The notes: a model not told the origin generated them from the letters alone. 64,000 nucleotides of DNA from Rhizobium sp. Leaf262 (GCF_001422245.1 NZ_LMMM01000018.1:238010-302009); one strand, 5' to 3'; shown: positions 1 to 11,666, counted from the first letter of the stretch. Numbers and translations are program-made.

Positions 1-1
1 A

Positions 2-1189
2 GAAGCTGGCGAGCGCCGCGTGCGCATGGGCAACCTTGCCTTCATCGGCTCCCATTCCATCAACGGCGTGTCGGCGCTTCATACCGAACTGATGAAGGAA
101 ACGGTGTTTTCCGACCTTCACACGCTCTACCCGGATCGCATCAACAACAAAACCAACGGCATCACACCACGCCGTTGGCTGATGCAGTGCAATCCCGGCC
201 TGACCGACCTCATCCGCCAGTCCATCGGCGATGAGTTCCTCGACGACGCCGAAAAGTTGATCGCACTCGACACGTTCGCCGAGGACAAGGGCTTTCGCGA
301 AAAATTTGCCGAAATCAAGCGGCAGAACAAGGTACGCCTTGCCAATACGGTCGCCCAGCGCATGGGAATCCGGATTGATCCATCGGCGATGTTCGACATT
401 CAGATCAAGCGCATCCACGAATACAAGCGCCAGCTTCTGAACCTGATCGAGGCGGTTGCTCTTTATGACCAAATTCGCTCGAGACCGGAACTGGATTGGG
501 TTCCGCGCGTTAAGTTCTTTGCTGGCAAAGCAGCGCCGAGTTATCACAACGCCAAGCTCATCATAAAGCTCGCCAATGATATCGCTCGCGTCATCAATAA
601 CGATCCGGCAGTGCGCGGGCTTCTGAAAGTGGTTTTCATTCCCAATTACAACGTGTCCCTCGCGGAAATCATCGTTCCTGCGGCTGATCTGTCCGAACAG
701 ATTTCCACAGCCGGCATGGAAGCATCCGGTACGGGCAACATGAAATTCGGTCTGAACGGCGCGCTCACCATCGGCACACTCGATGGGGCCAATGTCGAAA
801 TGCTCGAGCATGTCGGCAAGGACAATATCGTGATCTTCGGCAAGACCGCCGAGGAAGTCTCGCAGGCCCGTTCGGAAGGGCATAACCCGCGTTCCCTCAT
901 CGAAAACTCCGCCGAGCTGTCTCAGGCAGTGTCTTCCATCGCTTCCGGCGTGTTTTCGCCCGACGACAGATCGCGCTTCTCGCAGCTCATGGACGGCATT
1001 TACAACAATGACTGGTTCATGGTCGCGGCTGACTTCGATGCCTATGCGCAGGCACAGCGCGATGTCGACGCCATCTGGAGCGACACGAACAGCTGGTACG
1101 AAAAAACAGTCCGCAATACGGCACGCATGGGCTGGTTCTCGTCCGACAGGACGATCCGGCAATATGCATCCGAAATCTGGAGAGCCTGA
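2..1189 (+). CDS. glgP: Glycogen phosphorylase, C-terminal part (partial at window edge)
   Basis: Releases glucose-1-phosphate from the non-reducing ends of glycogen by phosphorolysis, using pyridoxal phosphate. The frame is open from base 2, so the 5' half lies outside the window; 395 residues are visible of about 820 usual for the family. The segment GTGNMKFGLNGALTIGT carries the lysine that binds PLP in all alpha-glucan phosphorylases, and the upstream IKRIHEYKRQ stretch is also typical. Its TGA shares one base with the glgB ATG (TGATG), so the two are translationally coupled as the first visible genes of the glg operon. The family assignment is certain; the true start cannot be seen. Confidence 0.96.
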   Translation, partial: EAGERRVRMGNLAFIGSHSINGVSALHTELMKETVFSDLHTLYPDRINNKTNGITPRRWLMQCNPGLTDLIRQSIGDEFLDDAEKLIALDTFAEDKGFREKFAEIKRQNKVRLANTVAQRMGIRIDPSAMFDIQIKRIHEYKRQLLNLIEAVALYDQIRSRPELDWVPRVKFFAGKAAPSYHNAKLIIKLANDIARVINNDPAVRGLLKVVFIPNYNVSLAEIIVPAADLSEQISTAGMEASGTGNMKFGLNGALTIGTLDGANVEMLEHVGKDNIVIFGKTAEEVSQARSEGHNPRSLIENSAELSQAVSSIASGVFSPDDRSRFSQLMDGIYNNDWFMVAADFDAYAQAQRDVDAIWSDTNSWYEKTVRNTARMGWFSSDRTIRQYASEIWRA

Positions 1190-3396
1190 TGAAAAAACCG
1201 CTCAATACTGCCGAAGAGAAAAAGACTGGCGCCATCAACAAGGCGGAAATCGAGGCAATCAAGAGCGGTTTGCATTCCAACCCCTTTGCCGTCCTGGGTG
1301 TTCACCAGACCCCGGACGGCTTCGTGGCCCGCTGCTTCATTCCCGGCGCGGAAGAGGTAACGGTCATGACGCTGGACGGCAACGTTGCAGGCGAACTGGT
1401 CCGCACCGATGATGACGGTTTCTTCGAAGGACCCGTGACGCTCTCCAAACGTCAGCCCATCCGCTACCGCGCCCTGCGCGACGATGCGGAATGGGCCGTG
1501 ACCGATCCCTACAGCTTTGGCCCCGTGCTGGGCCCGATGGACGACTATTATGTTCGCGAAGGCTCGCATCTACGCCTCTTCGACAAGATGGGCGCGCATC
1601 CGCTGAAGCACGAAGGGGCCGAAGGTTTTCATTTCGCCGTCTGGGCGCCCAACGCCAGACGTGTATCTGTGGTGGGCGATTTCAACAATTGGGATGGCCG
1701 CCGCCACGTCATGCGTTTCCGCAAGGATACCGGCATCTGGGAAATCTTCGCGCCAGACGTTTATGCCGGTTGCAGCTACAAATTCGAAATCGTCGGTCCA
1801 CACGGCGAGCTGCTGCCGCTCAAGGCCGACCCCTATGCCCGGCGCGCCGAACTGCGCCCTAAAAACGCGTCCGTCACCACGCCGGAACTGGTTCAGAACT
1901 GGGACGACGAGGCACACCGAAAGTATTGGGCCAGCATCGACCAGCGCCGTCAGCCGATCAGTATCTACGAGGTCCACGCCTCGTCCTGGCAATATGGCGA
2001 CAATGGCGAGTTTCTGACATGGGACGAGCTGGCCGCACGGCTCATTCCCTACTGCGCCGATATGGGCTTCACCCACATCGAGTTCATGCCGATCTCCGAG
2101 CATCCCTATGATCCGTCCTGGGGCTATCAGACCACCGGCCTCTATGCCCCGACTGCCCGTTTCGGCGAGCCGGAAGGCTTTGCCCGCTTCGTCAACGGCG
2201 CGCATAAGGTCGGCATCGGCGTTTTGCTGGATTGGGTACCCGCGCATTTCCCTGTCGATGAGCATGGTCTGAAATGGTTCGATGGCACAGCGCTTTATGA
2301 GCATGCCGATCCGCGTCAGGGCTTCCACCCGGACTGGAACACCGCGATCTATAATTTTGGTCGCGTCGAGGTCATGTCGTATCTCATCAACAACGCGCTC
2401 TATTGGGCCGAGAAATTCCATCTCGATGGCCTGCGCGTCGATGCCGTGGCGTCCATGCTCTACCTGGATTACTCCCGCAAGGAGGGCGAGTGGGTGCCCA
2501 ACGAATATGGCGGGCGCGAAAATCTGGAATCGGTGCGTTTCCTGCAGCAGATGAACACGCTGGTTTATGGCAACCACCCCGGCGTCATGACGATCGCCGA
2601 GGAATCCACATCGTGGCCGAAAGTTTCGCAGCCGGTGCATGAAGGCGGCCTCGGCTTCGGCTTCAAATGGAACATGGGCTTCATGCATGACACGCTGAGC
2701 TATTTCCAGCGCGAGCCGGTACATCGCAAGTTCCACCATCAGGAACTCAGCTTCGGCCTGCTCTACGCCTTCAGCGAAAACTTCGTGCTGCCGATTTCCC
2801 ATGACGAAGTGGTGCACGGCAAGGGCTCGATGATTGCCAAGATGCCGGGCGACGACTGGCAGAAATTTGCAAATCTTCGCGCCTACTACGCCTTCATGTG
2901 GGGGTATCCCGGCAAGAAGCTGCTGTTCATGGGCCAGGAATTTGCCCAGTGGAGCGAATGGAGCGAAAAGAGCTCGCTCGACTGGAACCTGCTGCAATAT
3001 CATATGCATGAGGGCATGCGCCGCCTCGTGCGCGACCTCAATTTCATGTACCGCTCCAAGGCAGCGTTGCATGCACGCGATTGCGAACCGGAAGGGTTTC
3101 AGTGGCTGTCGGCGGACGACCACGAGAACTCGGTTTTTGCGTGGCTGCGTCTGGCACCGGGGGAAAAGCCGGTGGCCGTCATTTCCAACCTCACGCCTGT
3201 CTACAGGGAAAATTTCTACGTGCCGCTGCCGACAGCCGGTCGCTGGCGCGAAGTGCTCAACACCGATGCCGAGATTTACGGCGGCACCGGCAAGGGCAAT
3301 GGCGGACGTGTGCAGGCGGTGGATGCCGGCGGCAAGATCGGCGCGACACTGACCTTGCCACCGCTTGCCGTCATCATGCTGGAGCTGGAAAGCTAA
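1189..3396 (+). CDS. glgB: 1,4-alpha-glucan branching enzyme (GH13)
   Basis: Cuts alpha-1,4 glucan and re-attaches the oligosaccharide as an alpha-1,6 branch on glycogen. The 735 residues are full length. A CBM48 module (FHFAVWAPNARRVSVVGDFN, from about residue 145) precedes the GH13 barrel. The four barrel motifs are visible: DWVPAHFP near 348, GLRVDAVASM near 413 with the aspartate nucleophile, TIAEEST near 470 with the acid/base glutamate, and ISHDEVVHGK near 538. It overlaps the glgP stop by one base and is followed 69 bp later by glgC. The gap holds short TACGGGA/TACGGAA direct repeats and the glgC ribosome site. Confidence 0.97.
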   Translation: MKKPLNTAEEKKTGAINKAEIEAIKSGLHSNPFAVLGVHQTPDGFVARCFIPGAEEVTVMTLDGNVAGELVRTDDDGFFEGPVTLSKRQPIRYRALRDDAEWAVTDPYSFGPVLGPMDDYYVREGSHLRLFDKMGAHPLKHEGAEGFHFAVWAPNARRVSVVGDFNNWDGRRHVMRFRKDTGIWEIFAPDVYAGCSYKFEIVGPHGELLPLKADPYARRAELRPKNASVTTPELVQNWDDEAHRKYWASIDQRRQPISIYEVHASSWQYGDNGEFLTWDELAARLIPYCADMGFTHIEFMPISEHPYDPSWGYQTTGLYAPTARFGEPEGFARFVNGAHKVGIGVLLDWVPAHFPVDEHGLKWFDGTALYEHADPRQGFHPDWNTAIYNFGRVEVMSYLINNALYWAEKFHLDGLRVDAVASMLYLDYSRKEGEWVPNEYGGRENLESVRFLQQMNTLVYGNHPGVMTIAEESTSWPKVSQPVHEGGLGFGFKWNMGFMHDTLSYFQREPVHRKFHHQELSFGLLYAFSENFVLPISHDEVVHGKGSMIAKMPGDDWQKFANLRAYYAFMWGYPGKKLLFMGQEFAQWSEWSEKSSLDWNLLQYHMHEGMRRLVRDLNFMYRSKAALHARDCEPEGFQWLSADDHENSVFAWLRLAPGEKPVAVISNLTPVYRENFYVPLPTAGRWREVLNTDAEIYGGTGKGNGGRVQAVDAGGKIGATLTLPPLAVIMLELES

Positions 3397-3465
3397 AAGG
3401 GCCTCGAACACACATTCGGTGCCTTGATATTACGGGAACATACGGAATTTTACGGGAGGATTGCT

Positions 3466-4728
3466 ATGAGTGAAAAAAGAGTTCAGCCGCTGGCGCGTGA
3501 TGCGATGGCCTATGTGCTTGCCGGTGGCCGTGGCAGCCGCCTGAAGGAGCTGACGGACCGACGTGCCAAGCCCGCCGTCTATTTCGGCGGCAAGGCCCGC
3601 ATCATCGATTTCGCATTGTCGAATGCCCTCAATTCCGGCATTCGCCGCATCGGTGTCGCCACGCAGTACAAGGCTCACTCGCTCATCCGCCACCTGCAGC
3701 GCGGCTGGGACTTCTTCCGCCCGGAAAGAAACGAAAGCTTCGATATTCTGCCCGCCTCCCAGCGCGTGTCCGAAACGCAATGGTACGAAGGCACCGCGGA
3801 CGCGGTTTACCAGAACATCGACATCATCGAGTCCCACGGACCCGAATATATGGTCATTCTGGCGGGCGACCACATCTACAAGATGGACTATGAATACATG
3901 CTGCAACAGCATGTGGACTCAGGCGCCGACGTGACCATCGGCTGCCTTGAAGTGCCGCGCATGGAAGCCACCGGCTTCGGCGTGATGCATGTGAATGAGA
4001 AGGACGAGATCATCGCCTTCATCGAAAAGCCTGCCGATCCGCCGGGCATTCCCGGCAATGAGGACTTCGCGCTCGCCTCCATGGGCATCTACGTGTTCCA
4101 CACGAAATTCCTGATGGATTGCCTGCGCCGTGACGCAGCAGACCCCAATTCCAGCCGTGACTTCGGCAAGGACATCATTCCCCACATCGTCGAGCATGGC
4201 AAAGCCGTCGCTCACCGTTTCGCTGCCTCCTGCGTGAGGTCCGATTTCGAACACGAGCCCTACTGGCGCGATGTCGGCACGATCGACGCGTACTGGCAGG
4301 CCAATATCGACCTGACCGATATCGTTCCCGATCTCGACATCTACGATAAATCCTGGCCGATCTGGACCTATGCGGAAATTCTGCCGCCTGCCAAATTCGT
4401 GCATGACGATGAAAAGCGTCGTGGTTCGGCAACATCCTCTGTGGTGGCCGGTGACTGCATCATCTCCGGTTCCTCGCTCAACCGCAGCCTGTTGTTCACA
4501 GGCGTGCGCGCAAATTCATATTCGCGCCTTGAGAATGCCGTAGTGCTCCCGAGTGTAAAGATCGGTCGCCACGCGCAGCTCAGCAACGTGGTGATCGACC
4601 ATGGTGTTGTCATTCCAGAAGGACTGATCGTTGGCGAAGACCCGGAACTCGATGGAAAGCGCTTCCGCCGCACAGACAGCGGCATTTGCCTGATAACCCA
4701 ATCGATGATCGACAAGCTGGATTTGTAG
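3466..4728 (+). CDS. glgC: Glucose-1-phosphate adenylyltransferase
   Basis: Makes ADP-glucose from ATP and glucose-1-phosphate, the committed and allosterically controlled step of bacterial glycogen synthesis; the Agrobacterium enzyme is known to respond to fructose-6-phosphate and pyruvate. The ATG at 3466 was preferred over an in-frame TTG 14 codons upstream because GGGAGGA lies seven bases before it and the 420-residue product matches the Agrobacterium enzyme. The nucleotide-binding start [17 protein letters not shown], the substrate segment [13 protein letters not shown] and a C-terminal left-handed beta-helix region are all visible. It ends five bases before glgA. Confidence 0.97.
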   Translation: MSEKRVQPLARDAMAYVLAGGRGSRLKELTDRRAKPAVYFGGKARIIDFALSNALNSGIRRIGVATQYKAHSLIRHLQRGWDFFRPERNESFDILPASQRVSETQWYEGTADAVYQNIDIIESHGPEYMVILAGDHIYKMDYEYMLQQHVDSGADVTIGCLEVPRMEATGFGVMHVNEKDEIIAFIEKPADPPGIPGNEDFALASMGIYVFHTKFLMDCLRRDAADPNSSRDFGKDIIPHIVEHGKAVAHRFAASCVRSDFEHEPYWRDVGTIDAYWQANIDLTDIVPDLDIYDKSWPIWTYAEILPPAKFVHDDEKRRGSATSSVVAGDCIISGSSLNRSLLFTGVRANSYSRLENAVVLPSVKIGRHAQLSNVVIDHGVVIPEGLIVGEDPELDGKRFRRTDSGICLITQSMIDKLDL

Positions 4729-4733
4729 ACCTC

Positions 4734-6176
4734 ATGAATGTTCTTTCGGTTGCGTCCGAAGTCTATCCACTCATCAAGACCGGGGGGCTCGCCGATGTCG
4801 CTGGCGCGCTTCCCATCGCGCTCAAGGCATACGGCGTCACCACGCGCACGCTCATTCCCGGCTACCCCGCCGTCAAAGCCGTGGTGACGGACGCCGTCAA
4901 GATTGCCGAGTTCCCCGATCTCTTGGGCGCACCGGCAGATCTTCTCGAAGCCCATCACGAGGGCCTCGACCTTCTGATCCTCGATGCGCCTGCCTATTAC
5001 GAACGCCCCGCAGGCCCCTATCTGGATTCCACCGGCAAGGATTTCGAGGACAACTGGCGGCGCTTCGCAGCACTTTCGCTGGCGGCAGCAGAAATCGCAG
5101 CCGGAAAGCTGCCGGGCTGGCAGCCGGACCTGATGCACGCCCACGACTGGCAGGCGGCCATGGCCCCGGTCTATATGCGCTACGCGGAAACGCCGGAAAT
5201 TCCAAGCGTCCTGACCATCCACAACATCGCCTTTCAAGGCCAGTTCGGTGCCAATATCTTCAGCCAGCTGGGCCTGCCCGCCCATGCCTTCAGCACCGAA
5301 AGCATCGAATATTACAACGATATCAGCTTCCTCAAGGGTGGCGTACAGACCTCGACGGCCATCAGCACCGTCAGCCCATCCTACGCCGAGGAAATCCTGA
5401 CGCCGGAATTCGGCATGGGGTTGGATGGCGTCATCCGCAGTCGCGCCCATGTCATGCACGGCATCGTCAACGGCATCGATGCCGATGTCTGGAATCCGGC
5501 CACCGACCACCTCGTCAATCACAATTACTCCGCCGCCAATCTGAAACTGCGCACCTTGAACAAGGCCTCTGTCGCCAGTCATTTCCGCATCGATCAGGAT
5601 AACGGACCGCTTTTTTGCGTCATCTCACGCCTGACGTGGCAAAAGGGCATAGACCTCGTGACCGAAGTGGTGGACGATATCGTTGCCATGGGTGGCCGCC
5701 TCGTCGTGCTGGGTGCTGGCGAGATTGCATTGGAAGGTGCCCTTCTGGCCGCAGCCTCGCGTCATCCTGGCCGTGTCGGCGTCGCCATCGGCTATAACGA
5801 GCCGCTGTCGCATCTCATGCAGGCGGGCTGTGACGCCATCATCATTCCCTCGCGTTTCGAGCCCTGCGGGCTGACCCAGCTTTACGCCCTGCGCTATGGC
5901 TGCATTCCCGTCGTAGCGCGCAATGGCGGGCTGAACGATACCGTCATCGATGCCAACCACGCGGCCATCGCCGCCAAGGTGGCGACGGGCGTGCAGTTTT
6001 CCGCCATCACTGCCGATGGATTACGCCAGGCCATTCGCCGCACCGTTCGCCACTATCACGATCCCAAACTGTGGACGCAGATGCAGAAGCAGGGCATGAA
6101 ATCGGATGTTTCCTGGGAAAAAAGTGCAGGCCTTTATGCCGCCCTTTACGCCCGACTTATTTCGAAAGGCCAATAA
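4734..6176 (+). CDS. glgA: Glycogen synthase (ADP-glucose type, GT5)
   Basis: Transfers glucose from ADP-glucose to the growing alpha-1,4 chain. The ATG at 4734 gives 480 residues and places the ADP-glucose-binding KTGGLADV motif at residues 15-22, as in characterised Agrobacterium and E. coli enzymes. An in-frame start 16 codons upstream would lie inside glgC and is rejected. The C-terminal Rossmann lobe shows [11 protein letters not shown] and the conserved [18 protein letters not shown] segment that holds the catalytic glutamate. The stop codon TAA is directly followed by the pgm ATG with no spacer, which indicates coupled translation. Confidence 0.97.
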   Translation: MNVLSVASEVYPLIKTGGLADVAGALPIALKAYGVTTRTLIPGYPAVKAVVTDAVKIAEFPDLLGAPADLLEAHHEGLDLLILDAPAYYERPAGPYLDSTGKDFEDNWRRFAALSLAAAEIAAGKLPGWQPDLMHAHDWQAAMAPVYMRYAETPEIPSVLTIHNIAFQGQFGANIFSQLGLPAHAFSTESIEYYNDISFLKGGVQTSTAISTVSPSYAEEILTPEFGMGLDGVIRSRAHVMHGIVNGIDADVWNPATDHLVNHNYSAANLKLRTLNKASVASHFRIDQDNGPLFCVISRLTWQKGIDLVTEVVDDIVAMGGRLVVLGAGEIALEGALLAAASRHPGRVGVAIGYNEPLSHLMQAGCDAIIIPSRFEPCGLTQLYALRYGCIPVVARNGGLNDTVIDANHAAIAAKVATGVQFSAITADGLRQAIRRTVRHYHDPKLWTQMQKQGMKSDVSWEKSAGLYAALYARLISKGQ

Positions 6177-7808
<1,632 letters not shown>

Positions 7809-7824
7809 CAGTTCGCGAGGGCAG

Positions 7825-8008
7825 TGGGTGGGGCTTACCCCCCTCTGTCCTGCCGGACATCTCCCCCACAAGAAGGGAGATCGGCTGGGCGCACTGACAT
7901 CACTTCAATCTCTTCAGTTAAAGGTGGCCGAAAGGATGCCGCGAGTCGATCTCCCCCCTTGAGGGGGAGATGTCCGGCAGGGCAGAGGGGGGTAAGCCCC
8001 ACCCACAA
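7825..8008. repeat. Palindromic intergenic repeat, RIME-like, copy 1
   Basis: A 180-bp inverted repeat. The left arm (from 7825, GGGTGGGGCTTACCCCCC) is mirrored by the right arm (to 8008, GGGGGGTAAGCCCCACCC), and each arm holds an inner palindrome of the form CATCTCCC..GGGAGATG. The centre (about 7884-7943) is unrelated filler. Related copies lie at 49870-50049 and 63768-63928. The shape and sequence resemble rhizobial intergenic mosaic elements (RIME); the family name is from memory. It sits inside the glg operon just before glgX and could form a very stable RNA hairpin. Confidence 0.85.
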
Positions 8009-8029
8009 AGCCAACAAATGGAAACCCCG

Positions 8030-9982
8030 ATGCCAAACTCCACCGTTTCCCCCCTTGGCGCCATCCCCACGGAAAACGGAACGGCATTCTCCGTCTACTC
8101 CCGCCACGCCTCACACATCGACCTCTGCCTCTTCAACGAAACCGGCACCACCCAGACCGCCCGCCTGCCCATGCAGCGCGATGAAAACGACATATACCGC
8201 CTCATCACCCACGCCCCCATCGGCAACCGCTACGGCTTCCGCGCCGATGGCGTCTACGCACCCGATCACGGCCTCTGGTTCGACCCATCCAAGCTCCTGC
8301 TCGACCCCTATGCCACGCAGATCGACCGGCCTTTCGCCCACGACCCGGCGCTGTTCACCTTTGGCACCGACACGGCACACATCATGCCGAAGTCCATCGT
8401 CTCGCAGCACCATCAGGTAAAACGGCAGCCGCCCCGCTTCGCACCCGGCGGCCTGATCTATGAAGTCGCCGTCAAGCCCTTCACCATGCTACACCCGGAT
8501 GTGCCAGATGCCATCAAGGGTACAATCGCGGCCCTCGCCCACCCCGCCATCATCACCCACCTCAAAACCATCGGCGTCGATGCCATCGAGTTGATGCCCA
8601 TCACCGCATGGATCGATGAGCGCCATCTGCCGCCACTCGGCCTCACCAATGGCTGGGGCTACAACCCTGTCGGCTTCATGGCGCTCGACCCGCGCCTCTG
8701 CCCCGGTGGCGTGGAGGAACTGCGCGAGACGGTCGCCGCCCTCCACGATAATGGCATCGGCGTCATTCTCGATCTCGTCTTCAACCACACCGGCGAAAGC
8801 GACCGCTTCGGCTCGACGCTATCGTTGCGCGGGCTGGATAATCTCAGCTATTATCGCCATCTGCCCGATGATCCCGGCACGCTGGTCAACGATACGGGCA
8901 CCGGCAACACCGTCGCCTGCGACCACCCGCAGGTTCGGCAACTGATTCTCGATACGCTGCGGCACTTCGTGGCGCATGCGGGCATAGACGGCTTCCGCTT
9001 CGATCTTGCCCCCATCCTCGGTCGAACTGTCAGCGGTTTCGACACCACCAGCAAAACCCTCGCGGCCATGTCTGCGGACCCTTTGCTGCATGACCGCGTG
9101 ATGATTGCCGAACCCTGGGACATCGGCCCCGGCGGTTACCAGCTCGGCAATTTCCCCGAAAACTTCCTCGAATGGAACGACCGCGCCCGCGATGACCTGC
9201 GCCGCTACTGGCGCGGCGATGCCGGCACCACAGGCGCACTGGCCGATGCACTGGCCGGCTCATCCGCCATCTTCTCCCGCCACAACCGAACCGCCACCCG
9301 CAGCGTCAACTTCCTCGCCGCCCATGATGGTTTCACGCTTTTCGATCTCGTGGCCCATGAGCACAAGCACAATGAAGCCAATGGCGAAGACAACCGCGAT
9401 GGCCACAATGAAAACCATTCCTGGAACAACGGCGTCGAGGGCCTGACGGACGACCACGCGGTCAATGCGGCCCGCATCGCCGATGTAAAATCGCTGCTTT
9501 CCACCCTCTTCGTCACGCGCGGCACCATCATGCTGACCGCAGGCGATGAGGCGGGCCGCAGCCAGCGCGGCAACAACAATGCCTACTGCCAGGACAACGA
9601 CATCACCTGGGTCGATTGGGCCAAGCTTTCGCCAGAGCTGATCGAACACACGGCCTACCTCGCCGCCCTGCGCAAACGCTTCGAGGTTTTCAGCGAGGCA
9701 GCTTTCTTCTCGACCAGCACAGATGATGTGCAATGGCTCTCACCGACAGGCGAGCCCATGACCGTGGCCGATTGGGAGCAGCCCGAGGGAATGCCGCTCG
9801 CCATGCTGTTGAAAACCCGTGATCTGGAAACGGACGACATCGTGCGCCTCGCCATCCTTTTCAACCGTACCCACGACGTTGTGCCCTTCACCCTGCCGGG
9901 CACATGGCAACCGCTGGGCATGGATTTCGGCAATCCCGCCTATCTTCCGGCGCGCTCGGTGGTGTTTTACCAACAGGCCTAA
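8030..9982 (+). CDS. glgX: Glycogen debranching enzyme (GH13, isoamylase type)
   Basis: Hydrolyses alpha-1,6 branches of the limit dextrin left by glycogen phosphorylase. CBM48-like N terminus (PLGAIPTENGTAFSVYSRHA), then the GH13 motifs DLVFNHTGESD, GFRFDLAPILG, MIAEPWD and FLAAHDGFTLFDLV. The ATG at 8030 gives 650 residues; another ATG at 8018 adds four residues, and a still earlier in-frame start at 7970 would lie inside the palindromic repeat and is rejected. No strong ribosome site is visible before either ATG, so translation may be weak or depend on the repeat. Last gene of the glg operon. Confidence 0.94.
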   Translation: MPNSTVSPLGAIPTENGTAFSVYSRHASHIDLCLFNETGTTQTARLPMQRDENDIYRLITHAPIGNRYGFRADGVYAPDHGLWFDPSKLLLDPYATQIDRPFAHDPALFTFGTDTAHIMPKSIVSQHHQVKRQPPRFAPGGLIYEVAVKPFTMLHPDVPDAIKGTIAALAHPAIITHLKTIGVDAIELMPITAWIDERHLPPLGLTNGWGYNPVGFMALDPRLCPGGVEELRETVAALHDNGIGVILDLVFNHTGESDRFGSTLSLRGLDNLSYYRHLPDDPGTLVNDTGTGNTVACDHPQVRQLILDTLRHFVAHAGIDGFRFDLAPILGRTVSGFDTTSKTLAAMSADPLLHDRVMIAEPWDIGPGGYQLGNFPENFLEWNDRARDDLRRYWRGDAGTTGALADALAGSSAIFSRHNRTATRSVNFLAAHDGFTLFDLVAHEHKHNEANGEDNRDGHNENHSWNNGVEGLTDDHAVNAARIADVKSLLSTLFVTRGTIMLTAGDEAGRSQRGNNNAYCQDNDITWVDWAKLSPELIEHTAYLAALRKRFEVFSEAAFFSTSTDDVQWLSPTGEPMTVADWEQPEGMPLAMLLKTRDLETDDIVRLAILFNRTHDVVPFTLPGTWQPLGMDFGNPAYLPARSVVFYQQA

Positions 9983-10076
9983 ATATTGCAGTGCAAAAAG
10001 GTGATTGTTCTTTAAGCAGACGCCTGTAAGCTCCACATCTCTGATGCGCCCCATCACCGTCCCATCGCGAGGAACC

Positions 10077-10565
10077 ATGCCCAAGGAAATCTCTCTGGCT
10101 GAGGTCAAAGGCCTTGTCGGTTCAGAAGTCGGAACATCCGACTGGATCACCGTCGATCAGGCGATGATCGACGCCTTCGCCAAGGCCACGCTGGACGACC
10201 AGTTCATCCACACGGACCCGGAACGCGCCAAAGCAGAAAGCCCCTTCGGCGGCACCATCGCTCACGGTTTCCTCACGGTCTCGCTGCTGTCTGCCATGAA
10301 CTACAGCGCACTGCCCAAAATCCGCGAACAGACTATGGGCATCAATTACGGCTTCGACAAACTCCACTTCGTCACCCCCGTCAAAAGCGGCGCCCGCATC
10401 CGCGGCCACTTCACCCTGGCCGAAGCCCGCTTCCGTGGTGCCGCCATGCTCATGAACACCTATGACGTGACGGTGGAAATCGAAGGTGAAAAGAAACCGG
10501 CCCTCACCACACGATGGACGACAATCAGCCAGTTCAACCCCGAGGATCGACCCGAGGACGATTGA
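10077..10565 (+). CDS. MaoC-like / NodN-family acyl dehydratase
   Basis: Single hot-dog-fold protein of 162 residues, probably an (R)-specific enoyl-CoA hydratase. The hydratase signature is visible: DDQFIHTDPERA followed by FGGTIAHGFLTVSLL, which holds the catalytic Asp/His pair of the MaoC family, with PVKSGARIRG later. The ATG at 10077 is chosen over upstream in-frame starts because GAGGA lies at 10069-10073 and the protein then begins at the conserved domain. It stands alone, 94 bp after glgX and 28 bp before an unrelated gene; the physiological substrate is not shown by context. Confidence 0.88.
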   Translation: MPKEISLAEVKGLVGSEVGTSDWITVDQAMIDAFAKATLDDQFIHTDPERAKAESPFGGTIAHGFLTVSLLSAMNYSALPKIREQTMGINYGFDKLHFVTPVKSGARIRGHFTLAEARFRGAAMLMNTYDVTVEIEGEKKPALTTRWTTISQFNPEDRPEDD

Positions 10566-10593
10566 GGAAGGGTGACAGACAAACAGAGGCGTC

Positions 10594-11304
10594 ATGAAAT
10601 TCGCTTATTTGATCGAGCCACCATTTAACTACCGCAATGACCAAGGCGTTGTGACTGGCTGCGATGTTGAACTAGCACGAACCGTCCTGTCGATGATTGG
10701 TATCGAAAGGGTAGAGTTCATCGAAACCGAGTTTGCAAACCTGCTTCCCGGCTTGGAGCCGCGCCGGTGGGATATTACAACAGGCCTTTTCGATACCGAC
10801 GAGCGTAGAAAAATAGTCGCTTTCAGCCGTCCCATATGGGCATTGTCGGACGGGCTCCTCATCCGAAAGGGCAATCCTAAAAAGCTAAACGGATACGCCT
10901 CTATTGCCGCAAACTCCGAATGCGAACTGGCTGCAATACACGATCAGGTCCAACACCAAGCCGCTCTTGCTGCTGGCATCTCGGAAAACCAGATCATTTT
11001 ATACCCAACATATGGTGAGGCCGCGAACGCTGTTATAAACGGACAGGCCCATGCTTATGCGAGCGTGGCTATGGCGCATCGAGGATATCTTGCGCAACAT
11101 CACCAGATCGATCTGGAAGTTGTCTCTGTGCCAACCACGGAACGAGATGCGGCTTTCGGTGCATTCGGTTTTCGTCAATCAGACCACGAATTGAAGAATG
11201 CAATCGATTCCGCATTGACCCAATATCTTGGTTCCAACGAGCATCGGGCCATGATGCAACCCTTCGGCTTCACTGATGCGGATATCAACATGATCGCGAC
11301 TTAG
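10594..11304 (+). CDS. Solute-binding protein family 3, without signal peptide
   Basis: 236 residues matching periplasmic amino-acid-binding proteins of ABC transporters (SBP family 3): FAYLIEPPFNYRNDQGVVTG, then the RRWDITTGLFDTDERRKIVAF segment (quoted in part: DITTGLFDTDERRKIVAFS) typical of the ligand pocket. The protein starts directly with the first beta strand, so there is no secretion signal, and no upstream in-frame extension could supply one. No permease or ATPase gene is nearby. Base composition is visibly more AT-rich than the glg genes. It may act in the cytoplasm as a sensor or be a relic of a transferred transporter. Confidence 0.75.
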   Translation: MKFAYLIEPPFNYRNDQGVVTGCDVELARTVLSMIGIERVEFIETEFANLLPGLEPRRWDITTGLFDTDERRKIVAFSRPIWALSDGLLIRKGNPKKLNGYASIAANSECELAAIHDQVQHQAALAAGISENQIILYPTYGEAANAVINGQAHAYASVAMAHRGYLAQHHQIDLEVVSVPTTERDAAFGAFGFRQSDHELKNAIDSALTQYLGSNEHRAMMQPFGFTDADINMIAT

Positions 11305-11465
11305 CGAGCATTGCAGACCTGAGCTTTAGCCCGCGACAAGCGCGGCCCGTGTTCATCGATGAATTGAGCCAGACGAGCTTTCTCCTCATCCGTCAACGCT
11401 ACGCTATCGACGAAACGCCCCGTGCAGAAGCACGAATGCCTCGTCGATCTGCAAAACCAAGTCAA
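11301..11465 (-). pseudogene. Possible gene remnant, C-terminal fragment
   Basis: A 54-codon frame opening at a TTG and ending in TAA, whose stop overlaps the stop of the solute-binding protein gene (the four bases TTAG serve both strands). The last 35 residues (from GRFVDSVALTDEEKARL to KAQVCNAR) look like a genuine charged helical protein end, while the upstream part is Cys/Arg-rich and unlike protein. This suggests the tail of a decayed gene. I do not recognise the family and no ribosome site was found. Confidence 0.25.
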
Positions 11466-11666
11466 AAAATCGCTCTTAACTGCAGATATTTATCGACATC
11501 AATCTGCATCTCGTGCCGTCTAGTTCAGAGGATATGTACGGGATTAGGCCAAACCATTCCATGCTTCTGGCCCTATGCATTGCGCGCAACGTTTTCTCTC
11601 CCAACACCGGAACCCGTGCGCCTGATAACGCGTTGAAGGCTACACGCCTTGAGGGGGGACAATTCA
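11305..11666. other. Intergenic region, 362 bp, AT-richer than surroundings
   Basis: Apart from the possible remnant on the minus strand (11301-11465), no convincing gene is seen. The region should hold the promoter of the permease gene at 11667; its ribosome site GAGGGGGG is at 11651-11658. Together with the preceding solute-binding gene it has lower GC than its neighbours, suggesting acquired or decayed DNA. Confidence 0.5.

Noticed and set aside
1570..3411. A 613-codon open frame on the minus strand
   Set aside because: Antisense shadow of glgB, for the same reason; no ribosome site and no recognisable protein.
7970..8029. Upstream extension of glgX starting inside the repeat
   Set aside because: Sixty bases of it are repeat sequence, so the open frame is accidental; the conserved protein begins at the ATG near 8030.
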